The notes: generated from the letters alone by a model not told the origin. Positions 34,623-43,472 are shown, counted from the first letter of the stretch. The stretch is 56,264 bases of DNA from Clostridia bacterium (GCA_030524345.1 JAUNGP010000012.1:1-56264); one strand, 5' to 3'. Program-made: numbers and translations.

Positions 34623-35842
34623 TGGATAGCAGAAAAATAAGAGAGGATTTTCCGATTTTTAAAAATAGGGAAATCGTGTATTTAGATAGTGGTGCTACCA
34701 CTCAAAAACCAAATTACGTGATAGATCATATATCTGAGTTCTATAAAAACTACAATGCAAATCCTCATCGAGGTGCTTATAGTTTAAGTATGGAAGCAAC
34801 TGAGATTTATGAGAATACTAGAGATAAAATAGCTAAGTTTATCAATGCAAAACGTAGTGAGGAAATTATATTTAGCAAAAATGCAACGGAGAGTCTCAAT
34901 TTAATAGCATATTCATATGGTATGGAGCACTTAAAACAAGATGATGAGATCGTTATATCTATCATGGAGCATCATTCAAATTTAGTACCTTGGCAAAAAG
35001 TAGCAAAAGTGACTGGAAGTAAACTAAATTACATGTATATAAACGACGAATTTGAAATATCTGATGAAGAAATTGAAAAAAAGATTACAGATAAAACAAA
35101 AATTGTTGGAATTACTCATGTATCTAATGTTTTGGGAACAATAAATCCTATAGAAAAGATTATCAAATATGCTCATAAAAAGGGAGCTATTGTCATAGTA
35201 GATGCTTCTCAAAGTATTCCACATATGAGAATAGATGTACAAAAATTAAATGCCGATTTTTTAGTTTTTTCTGGACATAAGATGCTTGCACCACTTGGAG
35301 TAGGTGTATTATATGGGAAAAAAGAACTTTTAAAGTACATGACACCTTTTCTTATGGGGGGAGATATGATAGAATATGTGTATGAACAAAGTACAACGTT
35401 TGCACCTCTTCCTAATAAATTTGAAGCTGGTACACAAAATGTAGAAGGTGTAGCAGGACTTGGATATGCAATAGACTATATTGAAAAGATTGGCTATGAA
35501 AATATTCACAAGATAGAAGAAGAGGTTGTCTCTTATGCAAGGGAAAAATTAGGAGAACTTGACTTTTTAACGTTATATCTTACTCCAAATAGTAAGAATC
35601 ATTCTAGTGTGATATCTTTTAATGTGAAGGGGGTACATCCTCACGATGTAGCAAGTATTTTGGACTCTTGTAATGTATGTGTACGCTCTGGAAATCATTG
35701 TGCTCAGCCGTTGATGAGATATCTAGGATTTGATTCTACTTGCAGGGCTAGTTTTTATCTATATAATACAAAAGAAGATGTAGATAGGCTAGTCAATGGA
35801 TTAAATAAGGCATATGGGATGTTTAAAAAGTACTTACAGTAG
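34622..35842 (+). CDS. sufS: SufS, group II cysteine desulfurase
   Basis: 406-aa PLP enzyme that takes sulfur from Cys for Fe-S and tRNA thiolation. YLDSGATTQKP at the N-terminus, HHSNLVPWQ, PLP Lys in FSGHKMLAPLGVG, and active-site Cys in CVRSGNHCAQPLMRYLG. The short Cys loop is typical of group II desulfurases that pass sulfur to SufU. It starts on the stop codon of the DUF488 gene. In this operon it can serve both SufBCD and, through relay, MnmA. Confidence 0.96.
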   Translation: MDSRKIREDFPIFKNREIVYLDSGATTQKPNYVIDHISEFYKNYNANPHRGAYSLSMEATEIYENTRDKIAKFINAKRSEEIIFSKNATESLNLIAYSYGMEHLKQDDEIVISIMEHHSNLVPWQKVAKVTGSKLNYMYINDEFEISDEEIEKKITDKTKIVGITHVSNVLGTINPIEKIIKYAHKKGAIVIVDASQSIPHMRIDVQKLNADFLVFSGHKMLAPLGVGVLYGKKELLKYMTPFLMGGDMIEYVYEQSTTFAPLPNKFEAGTQNVEGVAGLGYAIDYIEKIGYENIHKIEEEVVSYAREKLGELDFLTLYLTPNSKNHSSVISFNVKGVHPHDVASILDSCNVCVRSGNHCAQPLMRYLGFDSTCRASFYLYNTKEDVDRLVNGLNKAYGMFKKYLQ

Positions 35843-35853
35843 AAAGGAAAAAT

Positions 35854-36285
35854 ATGGAAGATTTAAACGATATATATAATGATATTATTATGGAACATAG
35901 TATGAATTCATATAACAAGAAGAAATTAGAAAATGCAGACTTTTGTGAGATAGGACATAATCCCAATTGTGGGGATGAAATCACTCTTGAAATAAAGTTA
36001 AATGGCGATAAAATCGAAGACATGGCGTTTACTGGACATGGCTGTGCGATCTCCCAGGCGTCTACTTCTATTATGATCGATACATTAAAAGGAAAAACAG
36101 TTCAAGAGGCAAAAGAGATTATTAAAACATTTATAGAAATGATCAAAAGAGAAATTACTGATGAGAGCGAACTGGAAAAATTAGAGAATGCAATTTGTTT
36201 TAGAAATATATCGCATATGCCAGCTAGAGTAAAGTGTGCACTTCTTGCATGGCATACATTGGAGGAGATGTTAAATAAAAAATGA
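35854..36285 (+). CDS. sufU: SufU, Zn-dependent sulfurtransferase
   Basis: 143-aa IscU-like protein of the SufU group. Ligand Cys residues lie in NPNCGDEITL (with the Asp two residues on), GHGCAISQAS and ARVKCALLAW, which together form the Zn site that exchanges with SufS. The insertion between the second and third Cys is typical for SufU. AGAAAGG lies before the ATG. It overlaps the next gene by 4 bases. Confidence 0.95.
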   Translation: MEDLNDIYNDIIMEHSMNSYNKKKLENADFCEIGHNPNCGDEITLEIKLNGDKIEDMAFTGHGCAISQASTSIMIDTLKGKTVQEAKEIIKTFIEMIKREITDESELEKLENAICFRNISHMPARVKCALLAWHTLEEMLNKK

Positions 36286-36671
36286 AAATAGTTTTGTGTG
36301 GTAGTAAAAAGTTTATTCCGACTTTTTTTAAACTGGAAAAAGTCTTAAAAGAGAAAGGACTTGAGGCTGTCGTACCAAAAGAATTTATTATTGATATTCC
36401 TAAAAAAGAAGCCTCATTATTACATTTTGATGAAATCAATAAAGAAGATGTAGACGCATTATTAATTGTTAACGAAAGTAAGAATGGAATTGAAAATTAT
36501 ATAGGTGCAAATGGATTTGCAGAGCTTGCATTTGGCTTTTATAAAGGAAGAAAAATATATTTATTAAATGATATATATAAACCATTCGAAGAAGAACTAC
36601 TCGCTTGGGAAGTTATTCCACTAAAAGGAGATATCAATCATATTGTAGAAGGAAATAAGAATGGAAAATAA
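36282..36671 (+). CDS. Nucleoside 2-deoxyribosyltransferase-like small protein
   Basis: 129-aa protein with a Rossmann-like start (KIVLCGSKKFIPTF), an internal DEINKEDVDALLIVNESKNG, and NYIGANGFAELAFGFYKGRKIYLLND. This recalls the nucleoside 2-deoxyribosyltransferase fold, where the Glu of a G-x-x-x-E segment is catalytic. Its enzymatic activity is not proven. It overlaps sufU by 4 bases and mnmA by 11, so all three are tightly coupled. The link to sulfur transfer is unexplained. Confidence 0.68.
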   Translation: MKIVLCGSKKFIPTFFKLEKVLKEKGLEAVVPKEFIIDIPKKEASLLHFDEINKEDVDALLIVNESKNGIENYIGANGFAELAFGFYKGRKIYLLNDIYKPFEEELLAWEVIPLKGDINHIVEGNKNGK

Positions 36672-37713
36672 AAAAGTATTACTTGGAATGAGTGGTGGTG
36701 TTGATAGCTCTGTGTCAGCATTATTATTAAAAGAAAAGGGGTATGAGGTAATAGGGACAACCCTAGAACTTTTTGCAGGAAGTAGTTGTTGTAATGTAGA
36801 AACTTATTTAGATGCAAAAAATGTATGTAATCAGATAGGAATACCCCATTTTACATTTGATTTCAAAGAAGAGTTTAAAAAATATGTTATAGATGACTTT
36901 ATTCAGTGTTATGCAAATTGTAAAACTCCAAATCCTTGTATTGAATGTAATAAATATATGAAATTTGGCATTATGTATGAAAAGGCAAAGGAGCTTGGAT
37001 GTTTTTATATTGCAACTGGACATTATGCTAAAACAGAATTTAGTGAAAAATACAATCGATGGGTACTTAAAAAATCAAATGCTGGTAAAAAAGACCAAAG
37101 TTATGTGTTATGGAATATACCAAAAGACTTGATAGAACATGTCATATTTCCTCTTTCCGATTTCGAAAGCAAAGATGAGATTAGAAAAATAGCAAAAGAG
37201 CATCATTTAAAAGTTGCAAATAAACCAGATAGCGAGGATATATGTTTCGTACCAGATGGAGATTATAAAAAGTTTTTAGAGAATAATTCAGATATAAAGC
37301 CAAAGATAGGCAATATAGTCGATTCACAAGGGAGAGTCCTTGGAAGTCATAGGGGATTATATCATTATACAATAGGGCAAAGAAGAGGTCTTGGAATCTC
37401 AAATAAAGACCCCCTTTTTGTTTTAGGATTTCATAAAGAAAAAAATGAAGTGATTGTTGGTGTAGAAAATGAATTATATCAAAAAGAAATTTTTGTTACA
37501 GATGTAAATTTACTTTTAGTAGATGAGATCATAGGTGAGATGGAAGTAGAAGTAAAAACAAGATACTCTGCAAAATCTGCAAGAGCTAAAATATCACAAG
37601 AAAAAGGTAAGATAAAAGTTGTATTTGATGAAAAACAACGTGCTATTACTCCTGGTCAATCAGCGGTATTTTATATAGAGGATATTGTAGTTGGCGGAGG
37701 AAAAATCATTTAA
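36661..37713 (+). CDS. mnmA: MnmA, tRNA 2-thiouridylase
   Basis: 350-aa enzyme that makes s2U34 in tRNA Lys, Glu and Gln using sulfur relayed from a cysteine desulfurase. PP-loop GMSGGVDSSVSA at 9-20, catalytic Cys pair in NPCIECNKYMKFG and DSEDICFVP, KKDQSYVLW, and GQRRGLGIS near the C-terminal barrel. AAGGAA precedes the ATG. Placing mnmA at the end of a suf operon ties tRNA thiolation to the SufS sulfur source. A terminator follows. Confidence 0.95.
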   Translation: MENKKVLLGMSGGVDSSVSALLLKEKGYEVIGTTLELFAGSSCCNVETYLDAKNVCNQIGIPHFTFDFKEEFKKYVIDDFIQCYANCKTPNPCIECNKYMKFGIMYEKAKELGCFYIATGHYAKTEFSEKYNRWVLKKSNAGKKDQSYVLWNIPKDLIEHVIFPLSDFESKDEIRKIAKEHHLKVANKPDSEDICFVPDGDYKKFLENNSDIKPKIGNIVDSQGRVLGSHRGLYHYTIGQRRGLGISNKDPLFVLGFHKEKNEVIVGVENELYQKEIFVTDVNLLLVDEIIGEMEVEVKTRYSAKSARAKISQEKGKIKVVFDEKQRAITPGQSAVFYIEDIVVGGGKII

Positions 37714-37723
37714 AGTAAGGAAT

Positions 37724-37755
37724 AAGGATACATCTTGTATGGGTGTATCCTTTAT
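37724..37755 (+). terminator. Terminator of the dtxR-suf-mnmA operon
   Basis: A 9-bp stem AAGGATACA / TGTATCCTT with an 11-nt loop, followed by TTATT. A longer spacer up to 37850 shows no gene. Confidence 0.7.
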
Positions 37756-37850
37756 TGATTATATGAAATTATATTTTAATTTTTTAGTTATGGATATTTT
37801 AGTAACATTTCCTCTTTTTTGATATATATTATAAGAAGAGGTGATATAAA

Positions 37851-38393
37851 ATGGAGTGTAGAGAATATTTAGAGGCATTTGATGAAATTTTATGTACGAT
37901 GAAAGTAAAAATGCTATCTAACTGTTTTGCAAATGATATAACTACTTATTTTATAAAATGTATGATACCACATCATAGAGCTGCTATATATATGTGTGAA
38001 AACCTATTACAATTTACAGATGATGAAGCATTAATTCATATTTCCAAAAATATCATTAAAACGCAAATGATGGGAATAAAAAGAATGCAAAAAATATATG
38101 AGACTACTGCAGGATGTTATAATCCTCGAGAGGGTGTCAACTGTTATGTACAAAATTATATGATGATTACGAAAAATATGGTAGCAAAGATGAGAAATGC
38201 ACCTAGATGTGAAGACATTAATTTAAATTTTGTAAATGAGATGATACCTCATCATGAGGGAGCAATAGCAATGTGTGATAATTTAATTAAGTATTACATT
38301 GATCCAAGACTTGGGGAGGTTGCAAGGTCTATTATTGAAGAGCAAAGTAGGGGCGTAGAAAATTTAAAACAGATACATAAAAAACTATGTTAA
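37851..38393 (+). CDS. Tandem DUF305 protein
   Basis: 180-aa helical protein built from two copies of the DUF305 motif: FIKCMIPHHRAAIYMCENLL (about 37-56) and FVNEMIPHHEGAIAMCDNLI (about 125-144). Each holds the paired His and nearby Met/Cys residues that resemble metal (copper-type) ligands. No signal peptide is visible, so it should be cytosolic, unlike many exported DUF305 proteins. GAGGTGAT lies before the ATG. It is a single gene. The function is unknown; metal binding is inferred from residues only. Confidence 0.85.
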   Translation: MECREYLEAFDEILCTMKVKMLSNCFANDITTYFIKCMIPHHRAAIYMCENLLQFTDDEALIHISKNIIKTQMMGIKRMQKIYETTAGCYNPREGVNCYVQNYMMITKNMVAKMRNAPRCEDINLNFVNEMIPHHEGAIAMCDNLIKYYIDPRLGEVARSIIEEQSRGVENLKQIHKKLC

Positions 38394-38468
38394 TCCAATT
38401 TTTTCTTGTTTTTTATTTGGATATAGAATATAATAATATAAATGATAAGTTTGTTGGAGGAAAGATAC

Positions 38469-39029
38469 ATGAGTGAAGAAGAAAAAATGCTACAAGGGGA
38501 ACTATATTTTTCAAATGATGATGAAACTTTATTTTTCAAAAGGCAAACAGCAAAGGAATTGTGTTTTGAATATAATCATATAAGACCATCCAATTTATCA
38601 GAAAGAAAACATATCATGGAAAAAATTTTAGGAAAAATAAAAGGGGATTTTATAATAGAGCAACCCTTCATTTGTGATTATGGATTCAATATTGAAATAG
38701 GGGATAGATTTTATGCAAACCATAATTTAGTGATACTAGATTGTAATAAAGTAAAATTTGGAGATAATGTATTCATTGCTCCAAATTGCAGTTTTTATAC
38801 TGCTGGACATCCCTTAGATGCTAAAACGCGAAATCAAGGACTTGAATACGCAAAACCAATTGAAGTTGGAAATAATGTTTGGATTGGCGGAAATGTAGTC
38901 GTTTTACCAGGAGTAAAAATCGGGGATAATTCTGTAATAGGGGCTGGAAGTATTGTAACAAAAGATATTCCAGCAAATGTAGTTGCTTATGGTAATCCTT
39001 GTAGAGTTGTACGAAATATTGAAAAATAA
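38469..39029 (+). CDS. Maltose/galactoside O-acetyltransferase family (LbetaH)
   Basis: 186-aa acetyltransferase. An N-terminal Mac domain (MLQGELYFSNDDETLFFKRQTAKEL) is followed by a left-handed beta helix with hexapeptide repeats, GFNIEIGDRFYANHNLVILD, and the catalytic His in SFYTAGHPLDAKTR. VWIGGNVVVLPGVKIGDNSVIGAGSIVTKDIP is the classic coil. The start at 38469 has GGAGG nearby; an ATG at 38442 lacks one. It probably acetylates a sugar for detoxification or the cell surface. It is followed closely by two GNAT genes. Confidence 0.92.
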   Translation: MSEEEKMLQGELYFSNDDETLFFKRQTAKELCFEYNHIRPSNLSERKHIMEKILGKIKGDFIIEQPFICDYGFNIEIGDRFYANHNLVILDCNKVKFGDNVFIAPNCSFYTAGHPLDAKTRNQGLEYAKPIEVGNNVWIGGNVVVLPGVKIGDNSVIGAGSIVTKDIPANVVAYGNPCRVVRNIEK

Positions 39030-39041
39030 AAGGTGAGAGCA

Positions 39042-39464
39042 TTGATTAGGAAAATGAGAGAAGAGGATATAGATCAGGTTATGAATATTTGGCTTAATGT
39101 CAATTTATGTGCCCACGATTTTATTCATCAAGAATATTTTATAAATCACTTCTCTTTTGTAAAGGAAGAAATTAAAAAGGCTAAAATTTATGTATATGAG
39201 TATGGTGATCTTATACAGGGGTTTGCTGGTATTACAGGAACATATATAGCTGGTATCTTTATACGAGAAGAAAGCCAAAGAAAAGGTTTTGGAAAGAAAT
39301 TACTTGATTTTTTAAAGAAGCGTTATCAAGAACTATCCTTAGAGGTATATGAGAAAAATACTGGAGCTGTGAAATTTTATTTAAGAGAAGATTTTAAAAT
39401 AATCGAAAAGTATATAGATCAAGATACGAATGAAGTAGAGTATTTAATGAAATGGAACAGATGA
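39042..39464 (+). CDS. GNAT N-acetyltransferase
   Basis: 140-aa GNAT. It begins MIRKMREEDIDQVMNIWLNVNL; the acetyl-CoA loop is ESQRKGFGKKLLDFLKK, followed by LEVYEKNTGAVKFYLREDFK. The start is probably TTG at 39042, with AGGTGA seven bases upstream; a GTG at 39033 overlaps that site. It lies 12 bases after the O-acetyltransferase, in an apparent operon. The substrate is unknown; the fold suits RimI- or YjaB-like small acetyltransferases. Confidence 0.88.
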   Translation: MIRKMREEDIDQVMNIWLNVNLCAHDFIHQEYFINHFSFVKEEIKKAKIYVYEYGDLIQGFAGITGTYIAGIFIREESQRKGFGKKLLDFLKKRYQELSLEVYEKNTGAVKFYLREDFKIIEKYIDQDTNEVEYLMKWNR

Positions 39465-39485
39465 TAAGAATTTTGGGGGAATATC

Positions 39486-40079
39486 ATGAAGTTATCAGAA
39501 ATGAGACAAGTAGTAGACATGTTATATGATGAATGGGATCTTGGAAAAACCCCTTCTAGAGCAGTGGGCAAGACTTGTGCTTGGATCTACTTGTTTGGAA
39601 TATTAGAGGAATCCACTAAGGTTATTTTAGAAAAAGAAAATCAAAAAGTAGTTGGAATGTGTGGTTATTTAAAATTTGGATCAAAAGGAAAAAGGAGATA
39701 TCAAATACTTAGAAGTATACTAAGACATAGTCCCCTTATTAGAAATAAAAAAGCTCTTTGTCAATATGATAAAAATTATGATTATACACCAGAGGAGTTG
39801 AAATTAGATTTTGATGGTGAAATCAGCATTTTAATTGTAGATAGGCATTATCGCAATAAAGGGATTGGCAAAAAAATCCTTTATAAAACTTTTGAAAAAG
39901 CTAAAGAAGATGGGATTCAAAATCTACAAATTTTAACTGATGAATCCTGTCATTTTAAATTCTACGAAGCATGTGGATGTCAAAAAGTATTTGAAAAGAG
40001 AATCTATAATATTGAGCCAAGCAAATGTGGAACGTTAAAATATGAAATGGGATATATATACGAAAGGAATATCAATTAA
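39486..40079 (+). CDS. GNAT N-acetyltransferase
   Basis: 197-aa GNAT with a longer N-terminus. Core features are ISILIVDRHYRNKGIGKKILYKTFEKA (acetyl-CoA loop) and ILTDESCHFKFYEACGCQKV. A basic insert (FGSKGKRRYQILRSILRHSPLIRNKK) at about 62-90 is unusual. The ATG follows GGGGGAATATC. It is next to two other acetyltransferases and the Tim44-like gene, with short spacings. The substrate is unknown. Confidence 0.86.
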   Translation: MKLSEMRQVVDMLYDEWDLGKTPSRAVGKTCAWIYLFGILEESTKVILEKENQKVVGMCGYLKFGSKGKRRYQILRSILRHSPLIRNKKALCQYDKNYDYTPEELKLDFDGEISILIVDRHYRNKGIGKKILYKTFEKAKEDGIQNLQILTDESCHFKFYEACGCQKVFEKRIYNIEPSKCGTLKYEMGYIYERNIN

Positions 40080-40080
40080 A

Positions 40081-40815
40081 ATGAAGAAATTTATTACAGT
40101 CATTTTTGTTATTATTTTTATACTTACTATTAGTGTGACATCTGTGTGTGCTAGAGCTGGTGGTGGTTCTAGTGGAGGAGGAGGCTCTTCTGGGGGCGGT
40201 CATTCATCAGGGCATTATTCATCATATGGAACAAATTCAAATCCCATTGCAAGAATCATAAACTATGTTATTTTCTTTATTTTTTTAACAGCCTCTACCA
40301 TTTTTTTTAGATGGAAGCTATTTAAGGCAAAAAGAAATAGTAAGAAACTAATGAGGTTATTAGATAACAAAGATGAAGCATGGAAATATCGAAATATTCA
40401 AAAGCAGGTAGAAGAAGCATATTTTAAAATTCAGAATGCATGGACAGAAGAAGATATGAGCTCTGCTAGAGATTATATGGAGGAAAGTCTATATGAGAAC
40501 TTTCAAATGAAACTAGAATGGATGAAAGTAGGAAATAAACATAATGTTTTAAAGAAAATATCTTTAATAGATGCAATACCAGTATCTGTCTATGATAATT
40601 CTGATAATAAGAAGGACTATGTATGGTATTATATCAGAGGAAGTATGATTGATTATACAATAGATACTACTACCAATTTAATGATTGAAGGGAGCAACAG
40701 TAAAACTAAATTTGTTGAATATTGGAAATTTATAAGAATAGAAAATAGATGGGTCCTATCTCAAATATTACAAGAAGATGAAAAAAATAAAATACCATTT
40801 CAAGATGAAAAGTAA
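40081..40815 (+). CDS. Membrane protein with Tim44-like domain
   Basis: 244-aa protein. An N-terminal signal-like helix (KKFITVIFVIIFILTISVTSVCA) is followed by a Gly/Ser-rich stretch (about 26-50, repeated SGGG), a TM helix at about 58-77 (IINYVIFFIFLTASTIFF) and a C-terminal Tim44/ribosomal-L45-like domain ending FVEYWKFIRIENRWVLSQI. Such proteins are widespread in Firmicutes with unknown roles. The start at 40081 follows the GNAT stop by one base; the ribosome site AAAGGA is about 13 bases away, so translation may depend on coupling. Confidence 0.8.
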   Translation: MKKFITVIFVIIFILTISVTSVCARAGGGSSGGGGSSGGGHSSGHYSSYGTNSNPIARIINYVIFFIFLTASTIFFRWKLFKAKRNSKKLMRLLDNKDEAWKYRNIQKQVEEAYFKIQNAWTEEDMSSARDYMEESLYENFQMKLEWMKVGNKHNVLKKISLIDAIPVSVYDNSDNKKDYVWYYIRGSMIDYTIDTTTNLMIEGSNSKTKFVEYWKFIRIENRWVLSQILQEDEKNKIPFQDEK

Positions 40816-40845
40816 CTTATTTTAAAATAGGTTACTTTTATTTTT
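40808..40845 (+). terminator. Terminator of the acetyltransferase/Tim44 operon
   Basis: 16-base arms AAAAGTAACTTATTTT / AAAATAGGTTACTTTT (one G-T pair) with almost no loop, then ATTTTTT. It begins inside the last codons of the gene. Confidence 0.8.
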
Positions 40846-40925
40846 TCCACTAAATGTTCACAAAAAGAACATATGGATTTTATACTAATATTATATAAGT
40901 GTAGTATATAATTTAGTAGGAGGAG

Positions 40926-41603
40926 ATGATTAATATAAAAGATATTGATATAAAAAAAGAAGAGGATATAACATCTAATTTTCTTATACCAATTAATGTT
41001 AGGACAAAAGAGTTTGGTTTCATCATGGCAGTATATAAAGAGGCCTTGTGTCAAGTATATAATGAGCTTGCAGAGGTAAAAGAAAATTTAAATAAAATGT
41101 ATGGCTATGATGTTATTCAAAATATTACTGGTAGAATAAAAAGTCCAAGTAGCATCATCAATAAAATGAATCAAAAAAATTATGAACTAAATTATAAAAG
41201 TCTTATTGAAAATATCAATGATATTGCAGGACTTAGAATTACATGCCCACTAAAGAGTGATGTGTATATGGTAATTAAGGCAATAAAAAAAGATTGTAAT
41301 ATGAGAATCATAAAATCAAAAGATTATATTAAGAAACCCAAAAGTAGTGGTTATTCAGGTTATCATATCATAGTTGAAACATTAGTAAATATCAATGGAA
41401 ATCTAAAGCCAATTAAAGTAGAAATTCAGGTAAGAACAATGGCCATGGATTTTTGGGCAACAAATGAACATAAAATGAAGTATAAAACAAATAAAAAATT
41501 GTCAAGGTTAGATTCAGTAAAGCTTACAATTTATGCTAAAATTATAAATTTTATAGATGATAAAATTATGCAGATTAATAAAAAACAACAAGAGTGTTTA
41601 TAA
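40926..41603 (+). CDS. Small alarmone synthetase (RelA/SpoT synthetase domain)
   Basis: 225-aa single-domain (p)ppGpp synthetase-like protein. NITGRIKSPSSIINKM, INDIAGLRITCPL, the nucleotide/GTP loop KKPKSSGYSGYHIIVET, and the synthetase motif VEIQVRTMAMDFWATNEHKMKYK are all present. No HD hydrolase or C-terminal regulatory domain, so it resembles RelQ/YjbM-type SAS enzymes. The GGAGG lies only 2 bases before the ATG at 40926, unusually close. Either translation is inefficient or a non-ATG start a few codons on is used. It is a single-gene unit. Confidence 0.92.
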   Translation: MINIKDIDIKKEEDITSNFLIPINVRTKEFGFIMAVYKEALCQVYNELAEVKENLNKMYGYDVIQNITGRIKSPSSIINKMNQKNYELNYKSLIENINDIAGLRITCPLKSDVYMVIKAIKKDCNMRIIKSKDYIKKPKSSGYSGYHIIVETLVNINGNLKPIKVEIQVRTMAMDFWATNEHKMKYKTNKKLSRLDSVKLTIYAKIINFIDDKIMQINKKQQECL

Positions 41604-41611
41604 CCATAGTA

Positions 41612-41647
41612 TTTAAGCAAGTAATGATTACTTGCTTAAAAATTTTT
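41612..41647 (+). terminator. Likely terminator of the alarmone synthetase gene
   Basis: Perfect 13-bp dyad TTTAAGCAAGTAA / TTACTTGCTTAAA with a TGA loop, followed by AATTTTT. A closely related stem occurs at 50201. Confidence 0.65.
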
Positions 41648-41673
41648 CTATTCCTTAAAATATAAACAGGGTG

Positions 41674-41702
41674 TTGATTATTATTTTATTTTATGATAGT
41701 AT
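41674..41702 (+). promoter_or_regulatory. Promoter of the acyl-CoA synthetase gene
   Basis: TTGATT (41674-41679), 17-bp spacer, TAGTAT (41697-41702) with an extended TG. Confidence 0.5.
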
Positions 41703-41747
41703 ATTAACAAAATGAGTTAAATAGTATTAACTTAAGGGAGGAAGATT

Positions 41748-43472
41748 ATGGGAAATAATATGATATTTAAGGCAAGAGAATTTAAGGATGTAAAAGAGAT
41801 CATATATTATTCTTGCAAAAAATATAGTGATAATATAGCTTTTGTGATAAAACATGTGCAGGATAAGAAGGTAGAATATGAAAATATCACTTACAAAAAA
41901 ATGTTAGAAGATATCAATTATCTTGGAACGGCTTTTTATGATATGGGATTTCAAGGAAAAAGAATAGCTATTATTGGAAAAAATAGATATGAATGGGTGA
42001 TAACACATCTTTCAAATTTACTTGGTGGAATCATTTCAGTCCCTCTTGATAAGGATTTACAATATGACGAGCTTGAAAGCTCTTTAATAAGAAGTAAGGC
42101 AGATTGTCTTGTCTTTGATGAAAAATTAACAGAAAGAGTAAATGAGATAAGAAAAAATAAAAATACAAATGTAACTGAATTTATTTGTATGAGTAAAATA
42201 GAAGATTATAGGTCAATAGGTGAATTAAAAGAATATGGGGCAAAGCTGTTAAAAAGGGGAAATGAAGAATATATAAATGCTAAAATAGATGAGAATGGCA
42301 TGAATATATTATTATTTACCTCTGGTACTACATCTAAATCGAAAGCAGTCATGTTATCTCAAAGAAATATTGCATCAAATATATATGCTATGCAATGTGT
42401 GGAAGATATTAGGACAACAGATGTCAATATTGCTTTTTTACCTTTTCATCATATATTTGGTTCAACTTGTATTACCATGATGCTTGCATGTGGAGTAAAA
42501 ACAGTATTTCCAGATGGGTTAAGATATATCAAACAAAATTTAAGTGAGTATAAGGTAACACTTTTTGTTGGTGTTCCAGTTTTAGTAGAAGCAATCTATA
42601 AAACGATTATGAAAGAAGTAGATAGACAAGGAAAAACAAAACTCATAAAGACAATGATTAAGGTGAGTAATGCATTACGTAAATGTCATATTGATTTTAG
42701 AAGGAAAATATTTAAATCAATTATTGATGCTTTAGGCGGAGAATTAAGATTTATTATTTCTGGTGGTGCTCCTGCAGATCCTCAAATATCAAAATGGTTT
42801 AATGATATTGGAATACAAACAATTCAAGGATATGGACTTAGCGAGACTTCTCCTGTAATTGTTGCTGAAAATTGTAAAGCGATTAGAACAGGCTCAGTTG
42901 GTTTTCCTATGATTAATGATACAGTAGAACTAGTGAATCAAGATGAAAAAGGAATTGGTGAAGTACGTGTAAAAGGTCCTAACGTGATGCTTGGTTACTA
43001 TGAAATGCCAGAACTTACAAGCGAGGTTTTAAAGGATGGTTGGTTTTATACTGGTGATTTGGGATATTTTGATAAAGATGGATATTTATATATCACTGGT
43101 AGAAGTAAAAATTTGATTGTATTAAAAAATGGTAAAAAAGTATTTCCGGAGGAAATGGAAACTTTGGTAAACCGATTAGAAATTGTTCAGGAATGTATGG
43201 TTTTTGGACTTCCTGATGAGAGGAAAAAAGATGATGTAAAACTTGCTGTCAAAATAGTGTATAACAAAGAATTAGTGAAAGAAAAATATAAAGAAATGAG
43301 TCAAGAAAATCTATATGATATGGTTTGGAATCAGATTAAAGAATTAAATACAACTGTTCCAAAATATAAACATATACAAAAATTAATTTTAACAGATGAA
43401 GAACTTATCAAAACAACAACTAAAAAAGTAAAAAGACAAGAGGAAATGAAAAAGATATTAGGTCAAAAATAA
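41748..43472 (+). CDS. AMP-forming long-chain acyl-CoA synthetase
   Basis: 574-aa ANL-family enzyme that activates fatty acids as CoA thioesters through acyl-AMP. P-loop LLFTSGTTSKSKAVMLSQ, FLPFHHIFGS, IISGGAPADPQ, YGLSETSPVI, GWFYTGDLGYFDKDGYLYITGR and C-terminal Lys in TTKKVKRQEEM. Shorter than the eukaryotic-like FAA forms and close to bacterial FadD-like proteins. GGGAGG lies before the ATG. It has its own promoter and is followed by the marR promoter. It probably serves fatty-acid scavenging or lipid recycling; the chain length preference is unknown. Confidence 0.92.
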   Translation: MGNNMIFKAREFKDVKEIIYYSCKKYSDNIAFVIKHVQDKKVEYENITYKKMLEDINYLGTAFYDMGFQGKRIAIIGKNRYEWVITHLSNLLGGIISVPLDKDLQYDELESSLIRSKADCLVFDEKLTERVNEIRKNKNTNVTEFICMSKIEDYRSIGELKEYGAKLLKRGNEEYINAKIDENGMNILLFTSGTTSKSKAVMLSQRNIASNIYAMQCVEDIRTTDVNIAFLPFHHIFGSTCITMMLACGVKTVFPDGLRYIKQNLSEYKVTLFVGVPVLVEAIYKTIMKEVDRQGKTKLIKTMIKVSNALRKCHIDFRRKIFKSIIDALGGELRFIISGGAPADPQISKWFNDIGIQTIQGYGLSETSPVIVAENCKAIRTGSVGFPMINDTVELVNQDEKGIGEVRVKGPNVMLGYYEMPELTSEVLKDGWFYTGDLGYFDKDGYLYITGRSKNLIVLKNGKKVFPEEMETLVNRLEIVQECMVFGLPDERKKDDVKLAVKIVYNKELVKEKYKEMSQENLYDMVWNQIKELNTTVPKYKHIQKLILTDEELIKTTTKKVKRQEEMKKILGQK

